A DNA stretch of 64,000 nucleotides from Phaeocystidibacter marisrubri. Its GTDB lineage: Bacteria > Bacteroidota > Bacteroidia > Flavobacteriales > Schleiferiaceae. A program made the position numbers and the translations under genes. Position 1 is the first letter of the stretch, and each line of letters begins with the position of its first letter. The notes under the pieces were generated by a model that did no database searches, was not told where the DNA came from, and worked only from the letters and a program-made list of their open reading frames with translations. This document shows positions 7,916 to 17,032 of the stretch, piece by piece. The DNA lies in contig NZ_WBVQ01000001.1 in assembly GCF_008933165.1 (NCBI RefSeq), forward strand, positions 682,001 through 746,000. The letters run 5' to 3'.

Positions 7916-9856
7916 TTAGTCTTCAAATGAAGCTAGCTTTTCTTCAACTTCGGTTGAAACCACTTTGGCGAATTCTTCCACACTCATGGTTCCAATATCT
8001 CCTTCTCCATGTCGACGAACAGCGAGCATTCCGCTTTCGGCTTCCTTTTCTCCTACAATCAACATGTATGGAATCTTCTTGACTTCAGCGTCTCGGATCT
8101 TTCTTCCGATCTTCTCACTTCTGTCGTCAATCAGGGCGCGAATATCGTAATTTTCAAGCAATTTCGAAACTTTAACGCTGTAGTCCTGATACTTATCTGA
8201 AATTGGAAGGATGGCAACTTGCTCTGGCATCAACCAAAGTGGGAAGTTTCCTCCGCAATGCTCAAGTAACACAGCCACAAATCTTTCCATAGATCCGAAT
8301 GGTGCTCTGTGAATCATCACCGGTCTGTGGAGTTCGTTGTCGCTCCCTTTGTATTCCAATTCAAAACGCTCGGGTAGGTTGTAATCTACCTGAATTGTAC
8401 CCAACTGCCAACTTCTGCCTAATGCATCTTTCACCATGAAGTCGAGCTTTGGACCGTAGAAAGCTGCTTCACCATATTCTACAACCGTATTGAGTTTCTT
8501 CTCTTCGGCAGCTTCAATAATGGCGCGTTCTGCTTTCTCCCAGTTTTCGTCCGATCCGATGTACTTCTCGCGGTTCTCTGTATCTCTTAACGATACTTGA
8601 GCAGTAAAGTTTTCAAAATCAAGAGTTTTGAGGATATAAAGTACAAGATCAATTACTTTCTTGAATTCATCCTTCAACTGATCCGGTGTACAGAAGATGT
8701 GTGCATCATCTTGAGTAAAACCTCTCACACGAGTGAGACCGTGAAGTTCGCCGCTTTGCTCGTAGCGGTACACGGTTCCAAATTCCGCTAAACGAAGAGG
8801 GAGGTCGCGGTACGAGTGTGGGGATGACTTGTAAATTTCACAGTGATGTGGACAGTTCATCGGTTTCAACAAGTACTCTTCGCCTTCTTCTGGGGTGTGA
8901 ATTGGTTGGAAGCTGTCCTTGCCGTACTTCGCATAATGGCCAGAGGTTACATACAACTCCTTGTTTCCAATGTGCGGAGTGATCACTTGTTGGTATCCAG
9001 CCTTCTTCTGAGCGCGTTTGAGGAATTGCTCCAAACGCTCGCGAAGGGCTGCACCTTTTGGTAACCACAATGGCAAACCTTGACCCACTCGCTGAGAGAA
9101 AGTAAAGAGTTCAAGTTCCTTACCTAACTTGCGGTGATCGCGCTTTTTAGCCTCTTCCAGCAACTCCAAGTACTCGGTTAACATGCTTGCCTTCGGAAAG
9201 GAAATGGCATAGACACGAGTAAGCTGTGGGTTGTTTTCGTTACCTCTCCAGTAGGCACCGGCCAAGTTCATCACTTTCACTGATTTGATGTAACCGGTGT
9301 TTGGGATGTGACCGCCTCTACATAGATCGGTAAAGTTGGCGTGATCGCAGAAAGTGATGGTTCCATCCTCCAAGTTCTGGATCAATTCCGTCTTGTATTC
9401 GTTGTCCTTGTATTCTTCCAAAGCTTCAGCCTTGGTAACTGAACGCATTTTGAATTCCGACTTCTGTCTGGCGAATTCAAGCATTTGCTTCTCAATCTTC
9501 GGAAAATCAGCTTCTCCAATAGAAACGCCATTGAAATCTACGTCGTAGTAGAATCCATTTTCAATGGGAGGTCCGATGGTGAGTTTGATGTTCGGATAAA
9601 AATGAAGTAGGGTTTGTGCAAGTACGTGGGCAGACGAGTGCCAGAATGCACGTTTTCCTTCTTCTTGATCCCACGTAAATAGCGTGAGTTCTCCATCGCC
9701 ATCTAAAGGTTCCATCAATTCGATGGTTTCTCCATTGTAGGTTCCGCTAAGTACATTTCTAGCCAAACCGTGGCTGATGTCTTTCGCCACATCCATGGCG
9801 CTGCTTCCAACGGGCATTTCTTTTACAGACCCGTCGGGTAAAGTTACTTTGATCAT
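7916..9856 (-). CDS. thrS: threonine-tRNA ligase
   Basis: 646 residues, full length. The N-terminal TGS domain ([20 protein letters not shown]) is followed by the editing domain (HSSAHVLAQ, with the zinc-type HxxxH). The class II catalytic core has motif 2 [15 protein letters not shown] and the metal-site [10 protein letters not shown]. The C-terminal anticodon-binding domain begins near [10 protein letters not shown]. It charges tRNA-Thr with threonine and edits Ser-tRNA-Thr. First gene of the four-gene translation operon; infC starts about 40 bp downstream. Confidence 0.98.
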   Translation of the reverse strand: MIKVTLPDGSVKEMPVGSSAMDVAKDISHGLARNVLSGTYNGETIELMEPLDGDGELTLFTWDQEEGKRAFWHSSAHVLAQTLLHFYPNIKLTIGPPIENGFYYDVDFNGVSIGEADFPKIEKQMLEFARQKSEFKMRSVTKAEALEEYKDNEYKTELIQNLEDGTITFCDHANFTDLCRGGHIPNTGYIKSVKVMNLAGAYWRGNENNPQLTRVYAISFPKASMLTEYLELLEEAKKRDHRKLGKELELFTFSQRVGQGLPLWLPKGAALRERLEQFLKRAQKKAGYQQVITPHIGNKELYVTSGHYAKYGKDSFQPIHTPEEGEEYLLKPMNCPHHCEIYKSSPHSYRDLPLRLAEFGTVYRYEQSGELHGLTRVRGFTQDDAHIFCTPDQLKDEFKKVIDLVLYILKTLDFENFTAQVSLRDTENREKYIGSDENWEKAERAIIEAAEEKKLNTVVEYGEAAFYGPKLDFMVKDALGRSWQLGTIQVDYNLPERFELEYKGSDNELHRPVMIHRAPFGSMERFVAVLLEHCGGNFPLWLMPEQVAILPISDKYQDYSVKVSKLLENYDIRALIDDRSEKIGRKIRDAEVKKIPYMLIVGEKEAESGMLAVRRHGEGDIGTMSVEEFAKVVSTEVEEKLASFED

Positions 9857-9887
9857 GCTCTTCTTCGTTACGAGTGAAGGTAAAGCA

Positions 9888-9918
9888 CAAAGGTAGTGGG
9901 AAGATTAGAGGTGGGAAA
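9888..9918 (-). promoter_or_regulatory. promoter of the thrS operon
   Basis: On the minus strand TTTC (9915-9918), 19 bp, then TACCTTTG (9888-9895), matching the Bacteroidota pattern TTTG-N19-TAnnTTTG. The thrS ATG lies about 30 nt downstream. Confidence 0.7.
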
Positions 9919-10274
9919 GGTTTTTTTGGTGAGGGTGTGAGGAATTGTGGGGATAAGGGTTGAGGGTGTTGGGTTTAAGGTGTTTTAGAGGTTTAAGGGG
10001 TTGGATGTCGGGTGACGGTTGATGGATGTAGGTTGATGGATGTTGGATGACGGGTGATGGGTGACGGATGGCGGGTGATGGGTGACGGATGGCGGATGAC
10101 GGGTGATGGATGTTGGATGACAGATGAAATCTACATTTCCTTTCTACCGCGCGAATCCTTTCGCGTGGGTGTTCGAGGTGTTGGTTTTAGGTGATGGGTG
10201 TTGAATGCGTTTAATGAGTTTAAGGGGTTTAAGATGTTTAAGATGTTTAAGATGTTGGAAGACGGGTGACGGAT

Positions 10275-10422
10275 GACGGATGACTTGAGTCAGTAACCGT
10301 TTCATTGATAACTGCCAGCGGCGGTAACTCCGTTAGCCCGATGGTGAGGAGGAACGACGCTACCTAGGGCTAGTTAGGAGGGGTTAATGGGTTTACGGTG
10401 TTTTAGAGGTTTGCGGGGTTGG
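10275..10422. repeat. 148-bp structured repeat, copy 1
   Basis: Direct repeat of 10453-10600, offset 178 bp, with three differences by eye and no gaps. It contains short hairpins: CTGCC-AGC-GGCGG, TAAC-TCC-GTTA and CCTA-GGGCTAGT-TAGG. It ends in the TTTTAGAGGTTTGCGGGGTT word common to the region. Confidence 0.92.
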
Positions 10423-10452
10423 AAGACGGATGGCGGGTGACGGGTGACGGGT

Positions 10453-10600
10453 GACGGATGACTTGAGTCAGTAACCGTTTCATTGATAACCGCCAGCGGC
10501 GGTAACTCCGTTAGCCCGATGGTGAGGAGGAACGACGCTACCTAGGGCTAGTTAGGAGGGGTTAATGGGTTTAAGGTGTTTTAGAGGTTTACGGGGTTGG
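10453..10600. repeat. 148-bp structured repeat, copy 2
   Basis: Second copy of the element at 10275-10422. Here the first hairpin is perfect (CCGCC-AGC-GGCGG, 10490-10502), whereas copy 1 would have a G-U pair at that spot. The flanks on both sides are GGTGACGG-type degenerate repeats. Confidence 0.92.
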
Positions 10601-10721
10601 GTGACGGATGGCGGATACTTCTGGTAACTGACATTTTATTACGGTTTAGTTGGCAAAAACAACCGAAGAGGGAACGGGAGGAGAGCGAAGCAGTTCATAT
10701 TCAACGGAATGATAATGTCGC

Positions 10722-12479
10722 TTAGTTGGATGCTACAAGCTTGGATGTGTCAATTCCATCTGGACCCACTGGTTCACATATGAATGAATTGACTCCTGAA
10801 TCAGAGAAGTTAGAAGTGTTTATTTCACCGTGATAGGCTTGGTTGTCACGGCCTAAAGCAATGAAGGTGAAGCGGGTATCCGTTCCTAGCTTCATTACTT
10901 GAACCCCTGTTTTATTGATGTTCTGATCCACAATGGCATTGTCGCTGGCATCTATTAATCGCAAATAGGTGATGTCTAGGTGTTGGCCATTGACATTGGT
11001 GAACTGTACGGTAAAATCGCTAGAAGGCACGCGGTAGAATCGGTCGCAATTGAATATACCAAAGGTATTGATGTCAAAATTCCTTGAGAGGGTTTCAGAG
11101 ACGCGATCCATCCTTTGAGTGATGCGCTCTCTGTATTCTCGAATCGAATCAGAATAACGAGTCCATTTGCTATTCTCGCGTCTTACTTGCGCATAATAAG
11201 CAGCTGGATCATTAATCCTGCGATAGGATTCTGGGTATTTCCCTAATACAAATTGGACGGAAAGGCGATATTCATTTCCATATTTATCTCCATTGATGAT
11301 ATTATTGACAAAGGCAGACGTTCGCGTTAAGTCGGTGCTCCATTTATCACCGTTGTATTCTTTCTTCGCCACTTTAACAAGTCGGTCGGAGAGGACCATC
11401 AATGCACTATCACATCGCCATTTGTTGTGGATGCTCTGCTGAACCTCCATCGCATGTCGACGTTGGTTTGGTGTATAGTTTGGAATCACTTCTACCAATA
11501 CGGAGTCACCGTCGTTTCTTCGGTTGTAGGAGTACATTTCATAATGTCCTTCAGGCGTTTTTCTGAATTGAAGATAGTTGGTACTCAATCGCATAGATCG
11601 TTTGAGGTTCTCCTCGTCAACCGCAGAAAAGTACATGGGTCGAAAATTGGCAAATTCCCAATGTGTCATGGCCTTGCTTATATCCATTCGAATGCTCAAA
11701 GCATTGTTGGCATTGTACTCTTGCCATTCCACTGGGCGTTCATTGTGAAACTGACTCATGCAAGTTGCTGGATAGTATACGAAGATGTCTTCGAACACCT
11801 CAGTGGCACAGGTGCGAGGTTGACCACGGGGGTCAACCACAATATCCCAAATACCCGCTGTACTCAATGGAGGGATTTCCACAATACTCTCATCTTTATC
11901 GGTTTGCGAAGGCTGCGTGGTTGTGGTGGTGGATACCTGTGTGGATGTTGAAATCTGTATCCATTCACCGGATTCTGCATCAAATCTCCAAAGGGGGTAG
12001 TCGTCTTTGGAATCAGCGGGTAGCTGAATGGACAAGGATTTACCATCGGCAATCGTAATGTTGGGGTCTGAAGTGATAGAAATCATCCCGGCAGTTTGAA
12101 AACTTCCTAGGGTTCCATCTGGACTTTTCGCTGTCATGGTAATGTTTGAATTCAGAACAGCAGAAAGGGAAGTCATGTCCTCTACATACAGCGTTACTGT
12201 TCCTTCAATGAGGTTTCCGCTGGCGTCGGCAAATGCGTTTTTAGGTACTTCGATTTCTACACCGCTTTTCAATTCAATCTTACCGCCACTTGATGCATGA
12301 ATGGCGTGCTCAGAGATCTCATTTTTAGGGAGGTGAGCTAGAAGGTTATCGGCATAGTCGACGGATTCAACTTCAGTAGGTTCAACTACTTCTTCAGTAT
12401 TGGGATTCTCTGAAGATTGACAAGACGGGAATAGGAGAAGGCAAAAAGCCGACATTCTGAGAAGAGAGTGAATTTTCAT
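10722..12479 (-). CDS. large lipoprotein of unknown function
   Basis: 585 residues with a lipoprotein signal (FCLLLFPSCQSS, Cys20), so probably anchored in a membrane facing the periplasm or outside. Residues about 60-160 (GGKIELKSGVEIEVPKNAF, VTLYVEDMTSLSAVL, GMISITSDP) match a beta-rich module seen in many Bacteroidota lipoproteins. A Thr/Ser-rich linker follows near 178-192 (STSTQVSTTTTTQPSQT), then a long alpha/beta region with many Arg and Tyr. No enzyme motif is seen. It is a stand-alone gene downstream of which the repeat region begins. Confidence 0.8.
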   Translation of the reverse strand: MKIHSLLRMSAFCLLLFPSCQSSENPNTEEVVEPTEVESVDYADNLLAHLPKNEISEHAIHASSGGKIELKSGVEIEVPKNAFADASGNLIEGTVTLYVEDMTSLSAVLNSNITMTAKSPDGTLGSFQTAGMISITSDPNITIADGKSLSIQLPADSKDDYPLWRFDAESGEWIQISTSTQVSTTTTTQPSQTDKDESIVEIPPLSTAGIWDIVVDPRGQPRTCATEVFEDIFVYYPATCMSQFHNERPVEWQEYNANNALSIRMDISKAMTHWEFANFRPMYFSAVDEENLKRSMRLSTNYLQFRKTPEGHYEMYSYNRRNDGDSVLVEVIPNYTPNQRRHAMEVQQSIHNKWRCDSALMVLSDRLVKVAKKEYNGDKWSTDLTRTSAFVNNIINGDKYGNEYRLSVQFVLGKYPESYRRINDPAAYYAQVRRENSKWTRYSDSIREYRERITQRMDRVSETLSRNFDINTFGIFNCDRFYRVPSSDFTVQFTNVNGQHLDITYLRLIDASDNAIVDQNINKTGVQVMKLGTDTRFTFIALGRDNQAYHGEINTSNFSDSGVNSFICEPVGPDGIDTSKLVASN

Positions 12480-12732
12480 AGCGAGAAAGGTTTCACTTGG
12501 AACGAATGAAGTAAAGTGAATCGTATTTCTTTATAGAAGAAATTTTCTCGTTTACTCGATCAGGCTTTTCGATCTCTCACTTCAACCCTTCGTTAACTGG
12601 AAAAAGAAAAGTTCTGGTATTGCAAATTCTTAAACGGGTTTTGCATCATTCTTCCACTTAGTTTCGACGCTTTGTCCTTCGTTTTTCCGAACTTGTATAG
12701 GCCTAATAATCAAAACACAACCTATAGAAATT

Positions 12733-12915
12733 ATGAAAGATAAAGTGAAGAAATCCGGAACTTCTGGTGCGGTTTACGGCTTAGGGATGATTGGCGCCAT
12801 GGTGTACTACATCCAAGCAGCAACCTCTTTTTGGATGGGGGTACTCGGTGTATTCAAAGCCTTCGTTTGGCCTGCATTTTTAGTGTATGAAGGATTAAGG
12901 GCAATGGGAGCTTAG
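12733..12915 (+). CDS. small conserved membrane protein
   Basis: 60 residues. A charged N-terminus (MKDKVKKSGTSGAVYGLG) leads to two hydrophobic segments (about 16-34 and 35-55, with FWMGVLGVFKAFVWPAFLVYE). It is small, but the clean start, the 250-bp gene-free space ahead and the composition argue for a real gene. I recall similar short proteins across Bacteroidota, without a known function. It lies just upstream of the menaquinone operon, but the operon has its own promoter. Confidence 0.7.
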   Translation: MKDKVKKSGTSGAVYGLGMIGAMVYYIQAATSFWMGVLGVFKAFVWPAFLVYEGLRAMGA

Positions 12916-12939
12916 GGCTGATATTTGTTCTCAGCGTGG

Positions 12940-12947
12940 TATCTTTG
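12940..12947 (+). promoter_or_regulatory. -7 box of the menaquinone operon
   Basis: TATCTTTG (TAnnTTTG type) ends only 4 nt before the ATG at 12952, which would give an almost leaderless message. A good -33 box at 19 bp is not evident (GCTG). Confidence 0.55.
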
Positions 12948-12951
12948 CACT

Positions 12952-13383
12952 ATGACTAAAGAAGAGAAACTAGCACATTTCAATGCGATTTCAACAAATA
13001 CTTTGATGGAAACGCTTGAAATAAAATACATTGACTTCGGTGAGGATTGGGTGAAGGCCTCTATGCCTGTGAATTCTCGCGTTCATCAACCTGTAGGATT
13101 GTTACATGGAGGTGCTACAGTAGCCCTTTGTGAATCTTTAGGAAGTGGAGCCTCAATGATGTTTGTAGATGATCCCGATAAGTATGTGGCGGTAGGAATA
13201 GAGATTTCTGCAAACCACGTGAGAAGTATTACCAAAGGGATGGTGTATTGTACCGGAAAGATTATCCACAAAGGACGATCTACCCATCTCTGGGAAATGA
13301 AGGTGGAGGATGAAAACGGCAAGTTGATTTCTTTTTGCAAGATGACTAATATGATTGTTCCTCGTGCCAGCAAGCAAAAGTGA
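12952..13383 (+). CDS. hotdog-fold thioesterase (PaaI type), possible DHNA-CoA thioesterase
   Basis: 143 residues from ATG at 12952. The hotdog motif HQPVGLLHGGATVALCESLGS (here in two parts: HQPVGLLHGG and ATVALCESLGS) contains the catalytic acid and the substrate pocket, and the end of the fold reads GRSTHLWEMKVEDENGKLIS. Enzymes of this subfamily hydrolyse aryl-CoA thioesters. Position is telling: it is the first gene of a menF-menD-menA-menC run, so hydrolysis of 1,4-dihydroxy-2-naphthoyl-CoA is the likely job (inference). Its end overlaps the start of menF by 29 bases. Confidence 0.88.
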   Translation: MTKEEKLAHFNAISTNTLMETLEIKYIDFGEDWVKASMPVNSRVHQPVGLLHGGATVALCESLGSGASMMFVDDPDKYVAVGIEISANHVRSITKGMVYCTGKIIHKGRSTHLWEMKVEDENGKLISFCKMTNMIVPRASKQK

Positions 13384-14362
13384 ACATAGTAATATCCTAA
13401 TTTGGCGCATCCCCGGTCTGCCCACTCAAGGGTGGAAGCTTTCGGAAGATGTGCCAGAGCGACTAGGTGATACGAAAGTTCACGTGAGTCCATTCATAGG
13501 GCGTGCCACTACTTTTCATGCCGAAGGTCCATTGGATGCTGCGGAACTTTGGCCTTCTATCAACGCCCAAAATATCCATGAGCTGGCGGATGTTCATTCC
13601 GATTCTAAGGAAGCGCACATAGAGCGAGTGCGAGCAGCTGTAAAGCAGATTGTTCAGAATCATCTGCGAAAAGTGGTCATTGCACGAAGAGAAGATTTGG
13701 AAATGGAGCTAGACTATGCGTCCACTTTCCAAAAACTAGTAAATGCTTATCCGCAAGCTATTGTTTATGCCCTTTTTATTGAAGGCCGACTATGGATGGG
13801 AGCTACTCCAGAAACGCTGTTAACGTCAGATGAGCACGCCATTTATACCATGGCTCTTGCGGGGACGCGTAAACCTGATGGACCTGAGTTTACTGAAAAA
13901 GAGTACGATGAACAGTTGGCGGTCACAGAATCGATCAACGATACGCTGCTTCAGTTGGGGTCTGCTAAGGTAGATGCCAAAGGTCCTGAAATAATTGCAG
14001 CAGGTCCCGTTCAACACTTGATTACCCGTATCACTGCGGGATTGCCCAATGAAGGGACTCCTGTGGACTGGGCACATTCGCTCCATCCAACCCCTGCTGT
14101 GTGCGGAATGCCCAAACGCGATGCCTTGTCCATTATTGACGCACTCGAGAATTTCAACCGAGAGCTCTACGCAGGGTATTTAGGGTGGACATCCGAAGAG
14201 AACTCCAGATTTTATGTAAATCTTCGATGTATGCAGGTTGGGCAAAAGCGTGTAGCTTTATACGCTGGTGGAGGAATTACGGCTTTGTCGGATCCCGAAG
14301 CCGAATGGGAGGAAACAGTGATTAAACTGAATACTCTCAAAAGCGTTATTACTCAGGAATAA
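13355..14362 (+). CDS. menF: isochorismate synthase
   Basis: About 335 residues of the chorismate-binding family, which turns chorismate into isochorismate, the first step of menaquinone synthesis. Seen: VVIARRED, MALAGTRKPDG, the conserved LHPTPAVCGMPK and RELYAGYLGW, and ALYAGGGITALSDPEAEWEE near the end with the Mg-binding glutamates. No in-frame ATG precedes the domain; the start must be TTG at 13355 or GTG at 13364, inside the thioesterase gene. The N-terminal part is shorter than in many homologues. Translationally coupled to its neighbours. Confidence 0.93.
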   Translation: MFLVPASKSEHSNILIWRIPGLPTQGWKLSEDVPERLGDTKVHVSPFIGRATTFHAEGPLDAAELWPSINAQNIHELADVHSDSKEAHIERVRAAVKQIVQNHLRKVVIARREDLEMELDYASTFQKLVNAYPQAIVYALFIEGRLWMGATPETLLTSDEHAIYTMALAGTRKPDGPEFTEKEYDEQLAVTESINDTLLQLGSAKVDAKGPEIIAAGPVQHLITRITAGLPNEGTPVDWAHSLHPTPAVCGMPKRDALSIIDALENFNRELYAGYLGWTSEENSRFYVNLRCMQVGQKRVALYAGGGITALSDPEAEWEETVIKLNTLKSVITQE

Positions 14363-14371
14363 CTATCCCTC

Positions 14372-16057
14372 ATGAATTACTCCGATAAGCGGAACGTACA
14401 GTCCCTTCTCGAAATCGCCTATTTCCATGGTATTCGAACGGTGGTGTTTTCACCCGGATCTCGAAATGCCCCCTTGGTGATTGCCTTTCAACGCGATGAT
14501 CGTTTTGAAAAGGTCATCATTCCAGATGAGCGAAGTGCTGCGTTTTTCGCCTTGGGTGTGATTCAAGAGCGGAGAGAACCCGTTGCGGTTTGTTGTACTT
14601 CTGGTTCTGCAGCAGCCAATTATTTGCCTGCTGTGGTGGAGGCATTCTATCAGCGGTTACCCTTGGTTCTTCTCACCGCTGATCGTCCACGAGAATGGGT
14701 AGATCAAGGCGAAGGACAAACCATTCGTCAGGAGGGTTTATACCGAGAACACGTGGTGGCAGAAGCCAATCTGTTGGTGGATAGTCCGAGTGAAGCCGAT
14801 CGTGCTTACAACGACAGAATTCTGAATGAAGCACTGAGTATGGCGGCCTTGCGAGAAGGTCCAATTCACGTGAATTTGCCGTTTGAAGAGCCCTTGTACG
14901 GACTTACGGAAGAGCGTTTCATTCCGAAGAAAATTGCGGTAGTTGGCGGTCGACCACAATTGTCGAAGACCGAACTGGCGGAGGTGATTGATATCTGGAA
15001 TACGGCCTCAAAGAAGTGGGTTCTTGTGGGACAATTACTTCCAGGTCCTCATTGGGCCGATGCCATTCATCAATTGGCAAAAGATGGAAGTACTTTGATT
15101 TGGACAGAGTCGACAACTAATTTGCCAGAAGAAGCCACTATTGGTCATATTGATCGAGTAATCAATACGTTGTCAGATACAGATCTCGATGACTTGGTGC
15201 CCGATGTGCTTCTCACTTTTGGAGGAGCGATTGTCTCGAAGAAGGTGAAAGCCCTCCTTCGCAAGAATCCACCGAAGTATCACATTCACGTGGATTTCAA
15301 ATGGCCTCAGCCCGACACCTATCGGGCTCTCACCCATGGTGTGATTGCTCGACCTGAAGAATTTTTATCTCATTTTCTTCCCAATATTCAACCTTCAAAT
15401 AGCGCGTATAGATCCACATGGATGGAAGTCGCCCAGAAGCGAAGAGAAGCTCATAATCGATATGCCGTTTCAGCTCCTTTCAGTGATTTCTATCTTTTTC
15501 GAGATACGCTAAAACGCATTCCGTCGGATTGGAAACTTCAAATAGCCAACTCATCGGTTATTCGATATGTTCAGCTCTTTGATGACGGCAGAGAAAACCT
15601 GCACTTCAGTAATAGAGGAACCGCAGGAATTGACGGAAGTTCAAGTACCGCTGTAGGAATGGCTTGGGCGAGTAAAGAGCCTGTTTTGCTACTGACAGGT
15701 GATGTTAGTTTCTTTTATGATTCCAATGCATTCTTTAACAAAGTAGTTCCACCTTCCATGCGTATTCTCCTTATTCACAATGGCGGAGGGGGGATATTTC
15801 GATTTATTCAAGGACCGAGTTCCACCGATGCACTAGAGGAGTATTTTGAAACGAAGCACGCCACTTCTGCCAAGGGTATTGCAGAATCGTACGGATTGAA
15901 TCACCGAGAGGTAAGAGTTGAAGAAGAGTGGCTTGAGGGGCTCTCCTGGTTGCTTCAAGAAGGAGATGGTCCGAGGTTGCTAGAAGTGTATACGCCAGGA
16001 GAGAAGAACGCAGACGTACTCAAATCGTATTTCAGCTTCCTTCGGGAAGAGGCTTGA
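14372..16057 (+). CDS. menD: 2-succinyl-5-enolpyruvyl-6-hydroxy-3-cyclohexene-1-carboxylate synthase
   Basis: 561 residues, usual length. A thiamine-diphosphate enzyme that adds 2-oxoglutarate-derived succinic semialdehyde to isochorismate. Seen: SPGSRNAPLVIAF near residue 28, LTADRPREWVDQGEGQTIRQ in the Pyr domain, and the ThDP/Mg motif GDVSFFYDSNAFFN near 448. It starts 9 bp after menF. Confidence 0.97.
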   Translation: MNYSDKRNVQSLLEIAYFHGIRTVVFSPGSRNAPLVIAFQRDDRFEKVIIPDERSAAFFALGVIQERREPVAVCCTSGSAAANYLPAVVEAFYQRLPLVLLTADRPREWVDQGEGQTIRQEGLYREHVVAEANLLVDSPSEADRAYNDRILNEALSMAALREGPIHVNLPFEEPLYGLTEERFIPKKIAVVGGRPQLSKTELAEVIDIWNTASKKWVLVGQLLPGPHWADAIHQLAKDGSTLIWTESTTNLPEEATIGHIDRVINTLSDTDLDDLVPDVLLTFGGAIVSKKVKALLRKNPPKYHIHVDFKWPQPDTYRALTHGVIARPEEFLSHFLPNIQPSNSAYRSTWMEVAQKRREAHNRYAVSAPFSDFYLFRDTLKRIPSDWKLQIANSSVIRYVQLFDDGRENLHFSNRGTAGIDGSSSTAVGMAWASKEPVLLLTGDVSFFYDSNAFFNKVVPPSMRILLIHNGGGGIFRFIQGPSSTDALEEYFETKHATSAKGIAESYGLNHREVRVEEEWLEGLSWLLQEGDGPRLLEVYTPGEKNADVLKSYFSFLREEA

Positions 16058-16100
16058 TACCCCGTCTTGTTTCCGTATTTTCGAGGCATAATTTCTACCT

Positions 16101-17009
16101 ATGTCCGCTAAATCGTGGGTGGCTGCGGCCCGACTCCGAACTTTACCACTAGCATTTTCCTGTATTTTTTTGGGGAACTTCTTGGCGCATTCAAAAGGAA
16201 GTTTTGAATGGAGCATTCTCATTTGGTCGCTTGTTACCACATTGTTATATCAAGTCTTGAGCAATTATGCGAACGATTATGGAGATGGGGTAAAGGGGAC
16301 GGATGATATTCGACAAGGAGAGAAGCGCGCCGTTGCATCGGGTGAAATTTCTGCCAATGCCATGCGCAATGCCGTCTGGTTGGTCGCTATCGCTGCGTGG
16401 CTGTGTGGGGCATGGTTGAGTTATATCGGAACTCGACACACCGAAACGTGGGTGTTTTACTTGTTTTTACTCCTGAATACGGGAGCCGTTTCTTCAGCTA
16501 TACGTTACACTGTAGGGGGAAAAGCTTATGGTTACAAGGGATATGGCGATGTTTATGTGTTGATTTTCTTTGGATGGATTGGCGTGATGGGAAGTTTTTA
16601 CCTGCAGACTAATCTCCTCAACTTTTGGATATTATTGCCAGCTTCTTCTATAGGAATGTTGGCCATGGGCGTATTGAATCTGAACAATATGCGCGATATG
16701 AAAAACGACGTAGCGGCTGGCAAAATCACTGTTCCAGTTCGAATAGGATTGACTGCAGCAAAACGCTATCATACCTTACTGCTCTTTGGTTCATTGGTCA
16801 GTATGGCGTTATACGTCTATTTTCAAACAGAAACCATGGGAGCATGGTTATTCATACTAGTGTCTCCATTGATCATTATACAACGCCAAAAAGCCATGAA
16901 GGCCAAATCGGCGGATGAGTTTGATCCACTACTAAAACCACTGGCCATAGGTACCTTGCTCTATGCACTTATAGCAGGTGTGGGTATTAATCTTCACAGC
17001 TTCTTGTAA
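16101..17009 (+). CDS. menA: 1,4-dihydroxy-2-naphthoate polyprenyltransferase
   Basis: 302 residues, a UbiA-family membrane prenyltransferase with about eight or nine hydrophobic segments. The two Asp-rich substrate motifs are NYANDYGDGVKGTD near residue 55 and NNMRDMKNDVAAGK near 195. It attaches the isoprenoid tail to 1,4-dihydroxy-2-naphthoate (DHNA) in the inner membrane. It follows menD by 43 bp; menB, which would act between them, is not here. Confidence 0.95.
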   Translation: MSAKSWVAAARLRTLPLAFSCIFLGNFLAHSKGSFEWSILIWSLVTTLLYQVLSNYANDYGDGVKGTDDIRQGEKRAVASGEISANAMRNAVWLVAIAAWLCGAWLSYIGTRHTETWVFYLFLLLNTGAVSSAIRYTVGGKAYGYKGYGDVYVLIFFGWIGVMGSFYLQTNLLNFWILLPASSIGMLAMGVLNLNNMRDMKNDVAAGKITVPVRIGLTAAKRYHTLLLFGSLVSMALYVYFQTETMGAWLFILVSPLIIIQRQKAMKAKSADEFDPLLKPLAIGTLLYALIAGVGINLHSFL

Positions 17010-17032
17010 GCCGACTAAATCTGATATTGAAT

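Larger units (their letters stand above)
9930..10640. repeat. gene-free region of degenerate G-rich repeats
   Basis: About 700 bp without a plausible coding frame. It is built from variants of GGTGACGGATGGCGG/GGATGACGGGTGATGG, from GTTTAAGATGTTTAAGATG (10225-10255) and from the word TTTTAGAGGTTTAAGGGGTT, which appears near 9985, 10400 and 10580. A small hairpin CGCGAA-TCCT-TTCGCG lies near 10150. Two long near-identical copies (listed separately) are embedded in it. The spacing is irregular and there are no constant-length spacers, so it is not a CRISPR array. Confidence 0.9.

Noticed and set aside
9930-10640. CRISPR-like or tRNA-like repeats
   Set aside because: Spacing is irregular, units are degenerate, and none of the hairpins fits a tRNA cloverleaf.
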